From Cognatishimia sp. SS12 (lineage in GTDB: Bacteria > Pseudomonadota > Alphaproteobacteria > Rhodobacterales > Rhodobacteraceae), in contig NZ_JAQNCZ010000001.1 of assembly GCF_028369055.1 (NCBI RefSeq), positions 496,001 through 560,000 on the forward strand: a stretch of 64,000 nt of DNA. Direction: 5' to 3'. Shown in pieces: positions 44,451 through 53,297 of this stretch; the stretch's first letter is position 1; every line of letters begins with the position of its first letter. The notes below the pieces were generated by a model, which saw nothing but the letters and a program-made list of their open reading frames with translations, did no database searches and was not told the DNA's origin. The translations under genes and the position numbers were made by a program.

Positions 44451-45071
44451 TCAGCGCATCGCGGCCAGCAAGGTTTTAAGCTGCGCAACCGGATCTTCGG
44501 CGCGCCAGATTTCTTCGCCGATGCCAAAGAAATCTGTGACCGGCGCAAGGCTGCGCACGATCTCTTCGTTCAGCGCGCCCTCGGCGACAATCGGCACTTC
44601 GATCATCTGCGACCACCAGTCAAACAGCGCGCGCTCTGCCAGGCTGCCGTCTCCCAGCGGCGTGGCCGCGACCGGGCCAAAGGCCACGTAATCCGCGCCG
44701 GTTTCCCCAGCGGTCATCCCATCATGACGTGAGGTGCCGCAGAAGCTGCCGACAATGGCGTCATCGCCCAGTTCCTTGCGCACCTTTCGCACCGAGCGCG
44801 CACCATCGGTCAGATGCACCCCATCCAGCCCCAGCCGTTCGGCCAACAGCACATGCTCATTGATCACCAGCGCGATATCCCGGCTATAGCAGACCTCGCG
44901 TACTGCATCGGCCGCACGGCTGATCCGGTCCTCGTCTCGCGTCGCCAAGGCAACACGCACGCAGGCCACTTCGGTACTGTCAAGCACACGCGCTAATGTG
45001 TCGGGAAAGCGGCTCAGTTCAATTTCAGGTGGGGTGATCAGGTAGATTTGCGGTTGCTCGATCTCTGACAT
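44451..45071 (-). CDS. ThiE/TenI-like thiamine phosphate synthase family protein
   Basis: A 206-residue TIM-barrel protein. Segments IYLITPPEIELSRFP, LDGVHLTDGARSVRKVRKELG, GTSRHDGMTAGETGADYVAFGPVAATPLGDGS and IVAEGALNEE follow the ThiE barrel. The pyrophosphate-binding DGVHL is kept, but the loop after it (TDGARS in place of the usual GQxD) differs. It may be a diverged ThiE or a TenI-type protein. No thi genes or TPP riboswitch were seen nearby. Confidence 0.75.
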   Translation of the reverse strand: MSEIEQPQIYLITPPEIELSRFPDTLARVLDSTEVACVRVALATRDEDRISRAADAVREVCYSRDIALVINEHVLLAERLGLDGVHLTDGARSVRKVRKELGDDAIVGSFCGTSRHDGMTAGETGADYVAFGPVAATPLGDGSLAERALFDWWSQMIEVPIVAEGALNEEIVRSLAPVTDFFGIGEEIWRAEDPVAQLKTLLAAMR

Positions 45072-45151
45072 AGTGGTCTTCCCGGAAACTCTTTTGCGCT
45101 GCTATACCGTGGAATTTTGCGTTTGGCTATCAGGACATGACGCCAGTGGGG

Positions 45152-45481
45152 TCATTTCGCGGGCATGTCCCCCACATAGTCCAGCGCCAGCCGCAGAATT
45201 TTCAGGCGGCGCGCGTCATCGGCAAAGAGATCTTCATCGGCATCAATGAAACCGGGCATGGGCCGTTTGGTAAAGGCCATCTCGCTTGCGCCATCAATGG
45301 CAAGCGCGGCCGCCTCAAGCTCCTTGCCAACGCGGAACATGCCGCCGCCTTTGTGCACACCGCAGAGCATGTTGCCGTTCAGCATGAAACAAATGCCGCC
45401 AAACATCTTTTTTTCGGCAATGCCCGTCTGATCTTGCAGATCATCGCGCAACAGGGCCAGATGCCCTTCATCATAGGCCAT
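45152..45481 (-). CDS. TfoX N-terminal domain protein
   Basis: A 109-residue protein of the TfoX_N family: EKKMFGGICFMLNGNMLCGVHKGGGMFRVG near the middle and the C-terminal LKILRLALDYVGDMP. It lacks the C-terminal TfoX domain. Stand-alone TfoX_N proteins are common in alphaproteobacteria and of unknown role. The start at 45481 matches the family N-terminus (MAYDEGHLALLRDDL). Confidence 0.85.
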   Translation of the reverse strand: MAYDEGHLALLRDDLQDQTGIAEKKMFGGICFMLNGNMLCGVHKGGGMFRVGKELEAAALAIDGASEMAFTKRPMPGFIDADEDLFADDARRLKILRLALDYVGDMPAK

Positions 45482-45584
45482 TGGACGTTCCCTCATCTGG
45501 TTGAACGGGATCAGAACAAACCATGAGCGCTTGTTTTGCAAGAGGCGCTTGGGTATGAGCCACACGATCAATCAGGAGATGCCC

Positions 45585-46331
45585 ATGCCCAGCCCCCATC
45601 CTCAACCGGCTTTTGTGCTTGTGCGCCCGCAGATGGGCGAGAATATCGGCGGTGCGGCGCGGGCGATGTGGAACTTTGGCCTGGATCGTATGCGCATCGT
45701 TGATCCGCGTGATGGCTGGCCCAACCAGAAAGCCGTGGCGATGTCCTCTGGGGCGGGGCGGCTGCTGGACGAAGCGCAGCTGTGCAAGACGGTGCCCGAG
45801 GCGATTGCCGATTGCACCTATGTCTTTGCCACCACCGCCCGCATGCGCGACATGACCAAACCTGTCATGACGCCTGAGCACGCCATGCAGATCGCACGCG
45901 AAAAGATCGCCGCGGGCGAAAAGGTTGCGGTCCTCTTTGGGCCAGAACGCGCCGGGCTTGAGAATGACGATATTGCCCCGGCCAATGCCATTATCAATGT
46001 GCCGGTGAACCCGCAGTATGCCTCGCTCAATCTGGCACAATGCGTGCTGTTGACGGCCTATGAATGGATGCGCGGCAGCGTCGATGTTGCGCCCGAGCGG
46101 GTGGAGATGGCCAAAACGGTCTGGGCCAACCAATCCGAGGTTGAGGCCCTGGCCGGCCATTATGAAGAGCGCATGGAGGAGGCTGGGTTTTTCTTTCCCG
46201 ACCATAAGGTCGAAAGCATGAAGCTGAACCTGCGCAACATGTGGTCGCGCCTGCCGCTGACGCGGGCGGATGTGCAGATGCTGCATGGCATGATGCGCCA
46301 GATCGTGCGCTGGAAAGAGCGCGGCGACTGA
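45585..46331 (+). CDS. trmJ: tRNA (cytidine/uridine-2'-O)-methyltransferase TrmJ-type
   Basis: A 248-residue SPOUT methyltransferase: FVLVRPQMGENIGGAARAMWNFGL, VAVLFGPERAGLENDDIAPANAIINVPVNPQYASLNLAQCVLL are the class signature (motifs 1-3). TrmJ methylates position 32 of tRNAs. The ATG at 45585 has AGGAG 6 nt upstream; two further in-frame ATGs lie just before it. A C-terminal extension of about 60 residues is typical of TrmJ. Confidence 0.9.
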   Translation: MPSPHPQPAFVLVRPQMGENIGGAARAMWNFGLDRMRIVDPRDGWPNQKAVAMSSGAGRLLDEAQLCKTVPEAIADCTYVFATTARMRDMTKPVMTPEHAMQIAREKIAAGEKVAVLFGPERAGLENDDIAPANAIINVPVNPQYASLNLAQCVLLTAYEWMRGSVDVAPERVEMAKTVWANQSEVEALAGHYEERMEEAGFFFPDHKVESMKLNLRNMWSRLPLTRADVQMLHGMMRQIVRWKERGD

Positions 46332-46421
46332 CCGCAGCCAGCCTGCGCGAATTCCCAAAGCTGCGCCTTGAAGCGCTGCGGTGCGCGCCCTAATCTCCGC
46401 CCAAACGGCAAGGACAGACCC

Positions 46422-47561
46422 ATGAGCCAGAAACGCAGTATTTTCGAAGATGTCAGTGACAGCTCGCCCAAAGAGAGCGTCAAAACTGGCGCAATTGACA
46501 GCCGCCCCAAAGGCGCACGGCGGGGCATTCGCGCCTGGCTGATGGTGCTTTTCGCGCTGGTGGTGGTGATGATTGCCATCGGGGGGCTGACGCGGTTGAC
46601 CGACAGCGGTCTGTCGATCACCGAATGGAAACCGGTGACCGGCGCGCTGCCGCCAATGGACGCCGCCAGCTGGGAGGCGGAGTTTGAGAGATACCAACAG
46701 ATCCCTGAATATCAGTTGCAAAACAAAGGCATGAGCCTGGCCGAGTTCAAAACCATCTATTGGTGGGAGTGGGGCCACCGCCAGTTGGGACGCGTCATCG
46801 GCCTTGTCTGGGCGCTTGGCTTTGCCGGCTTTGCGCTGACGCGCAATATCCCCGCGGGCTGGACCGGACGGCTGTTTCTGATTGGTGGTCTGGGCGGTCT
46901 GCAAGGCGCCATTGGCTGGTGGATGGTGTCGTCAGGCCTGACCGGCAGCCGGCTGGACGTGGCCTCCTATCGGCTGGCGGTCCATCTGGGGCTGGCCTTT
47001 GTTATTTTGGGCTTTATCGCCTGGTATGTGTTTCTGCTGGGACGGGAAGAGCGCGCGCTGATGCAGGCGCGGCGCGGCAAAGAGGCCAAGCTCTTTTCGC
47101 TGTCTACCGGGCTTTTGCACGCGGCCATGCTGCAGATCCTGCTCGGCGCGCTGGTGGCGGGGATTGACGCAGGGCGCAGCTTTACCGATTGGCCGCTGAT
47201 GGCCGGATCGTTCCTGCCGCCCGAAATGTTTGATCTGACCCCGGTCTGGACCAATTTCTTTGAAAACCCCGGCACCGTGCAGTTCATGCACCGCATCTGG
47301 GGGTATCTGTTGGTGATCTTTGCGGTGGTGGTCTGGCGGCGGGCACAAGGCTCGGCCCATTCCGCGACGCGCTTTGCCTTTAACGCGGTGATGGCGGCGC
47401 TGGCGCTGCAAGTGGCGCTCGGGATTGCCACCGTGCTGTATGTTGCGCCCTGGCACCTGGCGATCTTGCACCAGATCATGGCTGTGATCGTCTGGGTGCT
47501 GATCCTCAGGGCGCGGTTCATGGCGCATTATCCGGTTGCAACATCCGTGAGAGGGGGCTGA
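46422..47561 (+). CDS. ctaA: Heme A synthase
   Basis: A 379-residue membrane protein with eight predicted segments. It has GGLTRLTDSGLSITEWKPVTGALPP, the heme-ligand histidines in WWEWGHRQLGR and FMHRIWGYLL, and LHAAMLQILLGALVAGIDAG. It converts heme O to heme A for cytochrome aa3 oxidases. The ATG at 46422 has AAGGA upstream (46410-46414). It is followed 3 bp later by the M32 peptidase gene, suggesting an operon. Confidence 0.94.
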   Translation: MSQKRSIFEDVSDSSPKESVKTGAIDSRPKGARRGIRAWLMVLFALVVVMIAIGGLTRLTDSGLSITEWKPVTGALPPMDAASWEAEFERYQQIPEYQLQNKGMSLAEFKTIYWWEWGHRQLGRVIGLVWALGFAGFALTRNIPAGWTGRLFLIGGLGGLQGAIGWWMVSSGLTGSRLDVASYRLAVHLGLAFVILGFIAWYVFLLGREERALMQARRGKEAKLFSLSTGLLHAAMLQILLGALVAGIDAGRSFTDWPLMAGSFLPPEMFDLTPVWTNFFENPGTVQFMHRIWGYLLVIFAVVVWRRAQGSAHSATRFAFNAVMAALALQVALGIATVLYVAPWHLAILHQIMAVIVWVLILRARFMAHYPVATSVRGG

Positions 47562-47564
47562 GCC

Positions 47565-49040
47565 ATGGCGGCATTTGACGATTTGATGGCCTTTCAGAAA
47601 CAGACGCAGGCGCTGGCGCAGGTCGCCGGGCGGCTTGGCTGGGATCAGGAAACCGTGATGCCGCGCGGGGCCGTCCGGCAGCGCGGCGAGGAAATGGCAG
47701 CGATGGAAAGCGTTTTGCACGCGCGCCGTGTTGATCCGAAGCTGGGGGACTGGGTGGCCGAGATTGACGAGACAGCGCTGGATGTGGCCGGACAGGCGCA
47801 GCTGCGCGAAATCCGCCGGAGCTATGAGCGGACACAGAAAATACCGGCTGATCTGGCTGCTGCGCTTGCCAAGACCACCAGCCTTGCGCAAGGCGTCTGG
47901 GCTGAGGCGCGGGCGGGCGAAGACGTGGCGGCCTTTCTGCCGACCCTCAGCGAAGTGGTGAACCTGCGCCGTCAGGAAGCCGCCGCGCTGGCCGAGGGCG
48001 GCGATCGCTATGATGCATTGCTGCAGGATTATGAACCGGGGATGCGCGCCAGCGATCTGGCGTCCATGTTTGACACCATGCGCCCCCGTCTGGTGGCGCT
48101 GCGCAGCGCCATACTGGACCGTCCGGAACCAGAGGCCCTGCAAGGGCGCTTTTCCGAGGCCGGTCAGCTGCGCATATCTGACGCGCTGGCGCGGGCCTTT
48201 GGTTATGATTTCACCCAGGGGCGCATCGACAAAGCGGTGCATCCCTTCAGCTCGGGATCCGGGCAGGATGTGCGCATCACGACGCGCGTCAGCGAGGATG
48301 ACCCGTTCAATTGTTTTTATTCCACCGTGCATGAAGTTGGCCATGCCTGTTACGAGCAAACCATTGATGAGGCGTATCTTTTGACGCCAATCGGGCAGGG
48401 CGTGTCGATGGGCGTACACGAAAGTCAAAGCCGGATTTATGAAAACCAACTGGGCCGGTCGCGCGCCTTTACCGCGTGGCTCTTTGATCAAATGCGCGCC
48501 GAATTTGGCGAGATGAACATCAAGGATGCAGAGGCCTTTTACGCGGCGGTCAACCGGGTCAATCGCGGCTATATCCGCACCGAAGCCGATGAGGTGCAGT
48601 ATAATCTGCATATCATGCTGCGCTTTGATCTTGAGCGCGCGTTGATGCTGGGCGACCTGGAGGTCGCCGATCTGGAAGCGGCGTGGAATGATCGCTTCGC
48701 ACCAGATTTCGGCTATGCGGTCGATCGCCCCAGCAACGGCGTGCTGCAGGATGTGCATTGGTCCGTCGGGCTGTTTGGCTATTTCCCGACCTATGCGCTT
48801 GGCAATCTTTATGCGGGGTGTCTCTATCAAACGCTGCGCGCTGATGTGCCCGGGCTAGATGCGGCGCTGCGCCATGGCGACACCGCGGGTGCAACCGGCT
48901 GGCTGGCGGACAAGCTTCAGCAGCATGGCGGTCTGCGTCCCCCGGCGGAGACCATCGCGCATGCCTGCGGTTTTGCCCCCAACGCGGAGCCAATGCTGGC
49001 CTACCTCGAAGAGAAATTTGGCGAGATTTACGGGCTGTAG
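47565..49040 (+). CDS. M32 (Taq) family metallocarboxypeptidase
   Basis: A 491-residue enzyme with the zinc motif HEVGH in STVHEVGHACYEQ and the third ligand region GVHESQSRIYENQLGRS. The N-terminal MAAFDDLMAFQKQTQALAQVAGRLGWDQETVMP and HPFSSGSGQDVRITTR are typical for the family. It trims C-terminal residues from peptides in the cytoplasm. Length matches the family (about 500). Confidence 0.94.
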   Translation: MAAFDDLMAFQKQTQALAQVAGRLGWDQETVMPRGAVRQRGEEMAAMESVLHARRVDPKLGDWVAEIDETALDVAGQAQLREIRRSYERTQKIPADLAAALAKTTSLAQGVWAEARAGEDVAAFLPTLSEVVNLRRQEAAALAEGGDRYDALLQDYEPGMRASDLASMFDTMRPRLVALRSAILDRPEPEALQGRFSEAGQLRISDALARAFGYDFTQGRIDKAVHPFSSGSGQDVRITTRVSEDDPFNCFYSTVHEVGHACYEQTIDEAYLLTPIGQGVSMGVHESQSRIYENQLGRSRAFTAWLFDQMRAEFGEMNIKDAEAFYAAVNRVNRGYIRTEADEVQYNLHIMLRFDLERALMLGDLEVADLEAAWNDRFAPDFGYAVDRPSNGVLQDVHWSVGLFGYFPTYALGNLYAGCLYQTLRADVPGLDAALRHGDTAGATGWLADKLQQHGGLRPPAETIAHACGFAPNAEPMLAYLEEKFGEIYGL

Positions 49041-49157
49041 TCTGACCATCCAGTGACATGCTAAGCGGCCGACCGGGCGGGGGCGGAACGCGCCCGCCGT
49101 GGGGCGGGCGGACGCGTGTCTGCCGCATGCGCGACAGACATGAGAAGCAAACATAAT

Positions 49158-49189
49158 AAAGCCGCCGCAGTGTCCTGCGACGGCTTTTT
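49158..49189. terminator. Terminator between M32 peptidase and gyrA (convergent)
   Basis: AAAGCCGCCGCAG (49158-49170) pairs with CTGCGACGGCTTT (49175-49187) with one mismatch and loop TGTC. T and A tracts flank it, allowing use from both sides. The 168-bp gap also has a GC-rich inverted stretch near 49075-49110. Confidence 0.82.
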
Positions 49190-49208
49190 CATTTCGTCGT
49201 GGGTGACA

Positions 49209-51977
49209 TCAGCTGTCGCTGTTATCGCCGTCTGTTGCCGGTGTGTCTGCGTCTAGCGCATCTTCATCCTCGGCCTGTTCCGCAATGCGGGCGACAGAAA
49301 CCACCTCTTCGCCAGCGCCAGTGTTAAAGACCTTCACGCCGCCAGCCGACCGGCTGCGGAAGGAAATCCCGTCAACCGGCACCCGGATGGATTGGCCTTT
49401 GGAGGTGGCCAGCATGATTTGATCTTCCATCTCGACCGGGAAAGACGCCACCAATTCACCGCCACGCATCGCCTTGTCCATCGCGGCAACACCCATGCCG
49501 CCACGACCGCGCACCGGATAATCATGCGAGCTTGAGAGCTTGCCCGAGCCGCTGGTGGTGATCGTGAGGATCAAGTTTTCAACTGCAGACATTTCGGCAT
49601 AACGTTCCTGGCTGACCGAGGCGTTTTCGTTGCCTTCCTCGTCGCTTACAGCGTCATCTTCAAGTGTCCCCGCAACAGCGCGGCGCATTTTCAGATAGGC
49701 GGCGCGCTCGTCAGGTGTCGCCTCAAAGTGGCGGATCACCGACATGGAAACCACATGGTCGCCCGCATTCAGACGAATGCCGCGCACACCAGTGGAATCG
49801 CGCCCTTTGAAGATCCGCACATCCGTGGTTGGGAAGCGGATGGCACGGCCTGAATTGGTCACCAGCATCACATCGTCTTCTTCGGTGGCGATCCGGGCAT
49901 TTACCAGTTCAACCCCTTCGGGCAGTTTCATGGCGATCTTGCCGTTGCGTTTGACGTTGGTGAAATCGCTCAGCGCGTTGCGGCGCACATCGCCGGCCGA
50001 TGTCGCAAAGACGATCTGCAGATCTGCCCAATCATCCTCGTCCCGATCCACCGGCATAATAGCCGCAATCGACACACCGGTTGGGATCGGCAGGATATTC
50101 ACAATCGCCTTGCCCTTAGACGTGCGGCTGCCCAGCGGCAGGCGCCATGTTTTCAGCTTGTAAGCCATGCCATCGGTGGTGAAGAACAAGAGCTGCGTAT
50201 GGGTATTGGCCACAAAGAGCGTGGTCACCACGTCTTCTTCTTTGGTTTGCATCCCCGACAGGCCCTTGCCACCGCGTTTCTGCGCGCGGAAATCAGCCAG
50301 AGCGGTACGTTTGATATAGCCACCCGAGGTGATGGTCACGACCATATCTTCGCGTTCGATCAGGTCTTCGTCGTCCATATCGCCGGACCAATCGACAATC
50401 TCGGTGCGGCGCGGAACGGCGAATTTTTCTTTGACCTCAGACAGTTCAGCTGAAATCAGCCCCATGATCCGTTCGCGCGAGCCGAGAATTTCAAGGTATT
50501 CCTTGATCTTGCCTGCCAGCTCTTCCAGCTCATCGGTGACTTCTTTCACACCAATCTGCGTCAGGCGCTGCAAACGCAATTCCAGAATGGCGCGCACCTG
50601 CGTTTCAGACAGGTTATAGGTGCCATCGTCGTTCATCTTATGGGTCGGATCGTCAATCAGACGGATGTATCCAGCGATGTCAGCAGCAGGCCAGCGGCGC
50701 TCCATCAGTTTGGCGCGCGCTTCGGCGGCATCCGCAGAGGCGCGGATAGTGGCGACAACCTCGTCGACATTGGAGACAGCAACAGCCAGACCACACAGGA
50801 TATGGCTGCGTTCGCGTGCCTTGCGCAGCTCATAGGCGGTGCGGCGCGCCACCACTTCTTCGCGGAAGTCGATGAAAGAGGTCAGAAAGGCGCGCAATGT
50901 CAGCTGTTCAGGCCGACCGCCATTCAGCGCCAGCATGTTGCAGCCAAAATAGGTCTGCATCGGGGTGAAGCGATAGAGCTGGTTCAGCACCACTTCGGCG
51001 GTGGCGTCGCGCTTTAGTTCAACAACAACACGCACACCGTTGCGGTCAGATTCATCCTGAACATGCGCCACGCCTTCGACTTTTTTCTCGCGCACCTGTT
51101 CGGCGATCTTTTCGATCATTGCCGCTTTGTTCACCTGATACGGGATTTCGTCGATCACAATGGCGTAGCGATCCTTGCGGATCTCTTCGACGCGGGATTT
51201 TGCGCGGATGATGACGCTGCCGCGCCCTTCAAGATAGGCTTTGCGCGCGCCCGAGCGGCCGAGCATGATGCCCCCCGTCGGGAAATCAGGGCCGGGCACA
51301 TATTGGATCAACTCTTCTGAGCTGAGATCGGGGTTGTCGATCAAGGCCAGCGTGGCATCACAGACCTCGCCAAGGTTATGCGGCGGAATATTTGTGGCCA
51401 TGCCAACGGCAATACCGCCGGCCCCATTGACCAGCATATTTGGAAAGCGCGCCGGAAGGACCGTGGGTTCCTGGTCCTTGCCATCATAGTTGTCTTGAAA
51501 ATCGACCGTATCTTTTTCAATGTCCGCCAGCACAAAAGCGGCGGGTTTGTCCATGCGCACCTCGGTATAGCGCATGGCGGCGGGGTTATCGCCATCCATC
51601 GAGCCAAAGTTACCCTGGCCATCCAAAAGCGGCAGGGACATCGAAAAATCCTGCGCCATCCGCACCAAGGCATCATAGATCGCGCCATCACCATGCGGGT
51701 GGTATTTACCCATGACATCGCCAACCGGACGCGCCGATTTGCGATAGGATTTTTCATGGGTGTTGCCGGTTTCATGCATCGCATACAGGATGCGCCGGTG
51801 CACCGGTTTCAGCCCATCGCGCAGATCAGGAATGGCGCGGCTGACGATCACGCTCATAGCGTAGTCGAGATAGCTGGTGCGCATCTCGTCTTCGATGGAA
51901 ACCGAAGGGCCGGCGTGCGCCATGCGAACTACGGTGTTTTCGTCTTCATTTTCAGGTACTTCTGGTGTGTCGCTCAC
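49209..51977 (-). CDS. gyrA: DNA gyrase subunit A
   Basis: A 922-residue type II topoisomerase subunit that cuts and religates DNA. The breakage tyrosine is in AAMRYTEV (Tyr137) and the GyrA box appears as QKRGGKG, which separates it from ParC. The quinolone-determining region reads [10 protein letters not shown]: the position of E. coli Ser83 is glycine (Gly98) while Asp87 is kept (Asp102). The C-terminal pinwheel domain is followed by an acidic tail ([20 protein letters not shown]). Confidence 0.97.
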   Translation of the reverse strand: MSDTPEVPENEDENTVVRMAHAGPSVSIEDEMRTSYLDYAMSVIVSRAIPDLRDGLKPVHRRILYAMHETGNTHEKSYRKSARPVGDVMGKYHPHGDGAIYDALVRMAQDFSMSLPLLDGQGNFGSMDGDNPAAMRYTEVRMDKPAAFVLADIEKDTVDFQDNYDGKDQEPTVLPARFPNMLVNGAGGIAVGMATNIPPHNLGEVCDATLALIDNPDLSSEELIQYVPGPDFPTGGIMLGRSGARKAYLEGRGSVIIRAKSRVEEIRKDRYAIVIDEIPYQVNKAAMIEKIAEQVREKKVEGVAHVQDESDRNGVRVVVELKRDATAEVVLNQLYRFTPMQTYFGCNMLALNGGRPEQLTLRAFLTSFIDFREEVVARRTAYELRKARERSHILCGLAVAVSNVDEVVATIRASADAAEARAKLMERRWPAADIAGYIRLIDDPTHKMNDDGTYNLSETQVRAILELRLQRLTQIGVKEVTDELEELAGKIKEYLEILGSRERIMGLISAELSEVKEKFAVPRRTEIVDWSGDMDDEDLIEREDMVVTITSGGYIKRTALADFRAQKRGGKGLSGMQTKEEDVVTTLFVANTHTQLLFFTTDGMAYKLKTWRLPLGSRTSKGKAIVNILPIPTGVSIAAIMPVDRDEDDWADLQIVFATSAGDVRRNALSDFTNVKRNGKIAMKLPEGVELVNARIATEEDDVMLVTNSGRAIRFPTTDVRIFKGRDSTGVRGIRLNAGDHVVSMSVIRHFEATPDERAAYLKMRRAVAGTLEDDAVSDEEGNENASVSQERYAEMSAVENLILTITTSGSGKLSSSHDYPVRGRGGMGVAAMDKAMRGGELVASFPVEMEDQIMLATSKGQSIRVPVDGISFRSRSAGGVKVFNTGAGEEVVSVARIAEQAEDEDALDADTPATDGDNSDS

Positions 51978-52163
51978 GTGAGGTGCTCGCTTCTCTCAGG
52001 CGTCAATATTTTGTTGAAAGTTTTATAACAGACGCAGGATATGGGGCGCAATGGCGCATGGCGGCAAAGCGCCAGTGCCCACGCGCAATGCTGCTAGTGC
52101 ATTGTAAAGACACAAATATTTTTTGTGGAAAAGCCGTGAAATCTGCGGATCAAACCGCGCGGC

Positions 52164-53105
52164 CTAGGCGGAACAACTTGCCCCGCCCAAAACGCAGAAT
52201 TTGGCGCAATGCGGATGGTTGAGATGAACAGGTTTTTCCGCGTCTTCCAACCTCGGGCCCATGTCAAATTCCGGCTCATAGGGCAGCAGCGTGCAGGCGA
52301 TCACCGATGGGGTGTCTGCGCCCTTGTGTTTCACCACCATCCGCGAGTTTGAGCACATGACCTGCGTCGGCGATTTGTCCAAAATACCCCAGCAGGCGGT
52401 GGTGATTTCCGGCACTTCAACCTTTTCATCCATTTCAGGAAAAAGCACAGTTATACCAGGATTTTGTGCGTCGATATCAAAGTGATGCTTTTGGTAAAAA
52501 TTGGCATAACCGATGCGGGCGTCTGCCTCAGACTCGCCCCAGACGGTGCGCCCGGCGACCGCCATGTTAAAGCCGTTGTCGCGCAGCCAGGCCATGCCGG
52601 TGATCGTGCGCGCAAAACTGCCTTTGCCGCGTTCCTTGTCATGCAACTCTTCGGACCAGTGATCGACCGAGATGCGGAACGTCAGCTTGTCAACGTAGCG
52701 CTCTTTTAAGGACAGCAGCCCTTCTTTCACGCGCTTGCGCTGCATTGGCATCATGGCGTTTGTGAGGATCAGCACCTCATAGCCGCGGTCCAAGGCGCGT
52801 TTGGTCATCTCAACCATATCGGGGTTCATGAAGGGTTCGCCGCCGGTAAAGGCGATTTCACGCACGCCCCAATTGCGCTCTTCCAGCTGATCCAGATAAT
52901 CGGACACTTCATCCGCGGTCAGATAGACCAGCGCGTCATTGGTGGGGGAACTGAGGATATAGCAGTTCTCGCATTCGATATTGCACAGCGTTCCGGTGTT
53001 GAACCACAGGGTTTGTGGGTCACTCAAGGCCACATGCGCCCGGGTTTCGCCCTTGGCGGTGACGTAGGGGTCCTGAAATTTCCCGATGTTGACGCTGTCT
53101 TTCAT
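52164..53105 (-). CDS. Radical SAM protein with C-terminal cysteine cluster, function unknown
   Basis: A 313-residue radical SAM protein. The cluster motif CNIECENC is at residues 41-48, and EIAFTGGEPFMNPDM is the GGEP SAM-binding strand. The C-terminal third has six cysteines (CWG, CSN, CTL, and CAKFCVLGGASC at the end), resembling a SPASM/twitch auxiliary iron-sulfur domain but with unusual spacing. No precursor peptide or cofactor gene is apparent nearby. It sits alone between gyrA and the zwf operon. Function cannot be assigned. Confidence 0.85.
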   Translation of the reverse strand: MKDSVNIGKFQDPYVTAKGETRAHVALSDPQTLWFNTGTLCNIECENCYILSSPTNDALVYLTADEVSDYLDQLEERNWGVREIAFTGGEPFMNPDMVEMTKRALDRGYEVLILTNAMMPMQRKRVKEGLLSLKERYVDKLTFRISVDHWSEELHDKERGKGSFARTITGMAWLRDNGFNMAVAGRTVWGESEADARIGYANFYQKHHFDIDAQNPGITVLFPEMDEKVEVPEITTACWGILDKSPTQVMCSNSRMVVKHKGADTPSVIACTLLPYEPEFDMGPRLEDAEKPVHLNHPHCAKFCVLGGASCSA

Positions 53106-53164
53106 GCGGTGTCATCCTGTTGTTTCTTTTGTGCTATCGAAGATACTCTTGGCTGGGAATAGCT

Positions 53165-53193
53165 TTGAGTGGTGCTGACACAGTTGTGATATA
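53165..53193 (+). promoter_or_regulatory. Putative zwf promoter
   Basis: TTGAGT (53165-53170) and GATATA (53188-53193) are separated by 17 bp. A start near 53200 would leave an untranslated leader of about 98 nt that contains the dyad at 53227-53238. Confidence 0.45.
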
Positions 53194-53226
53194 TCTTGTG
53201 TGCGGCACGCGGCGCTGATAGTGAGC

Positions 53227-53238
53227 GTTAGCGCTAAC
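53227..53238. promoter_or_regulatory. LacI-type operator upstream of zwf-pgl-pgi
   Basis: GTTAGCGCTAAC is a perfect 12-bp palindrome with central CG, the hallmark of LacI-family operators (NNGCGCNN centre). It lies 60 bp upstream of the zwf ATG and just downstream of the predicted transcription start, a position that would allow repression by road-block. The regulator is not in the window. Confidence 0.7.
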
Positions 53239-53297
53239 AGAAACGTGAATACCGGCGATGTTCGGCTGCATGACAAACGGTCATGATGGGGTGAGAG

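Noticed and set aside
45072-45151. TPP riboswitch near the ThiE-like gene
   Set aside because: The gap is short, has no THI-box-like sequence, and no thi operon follows.
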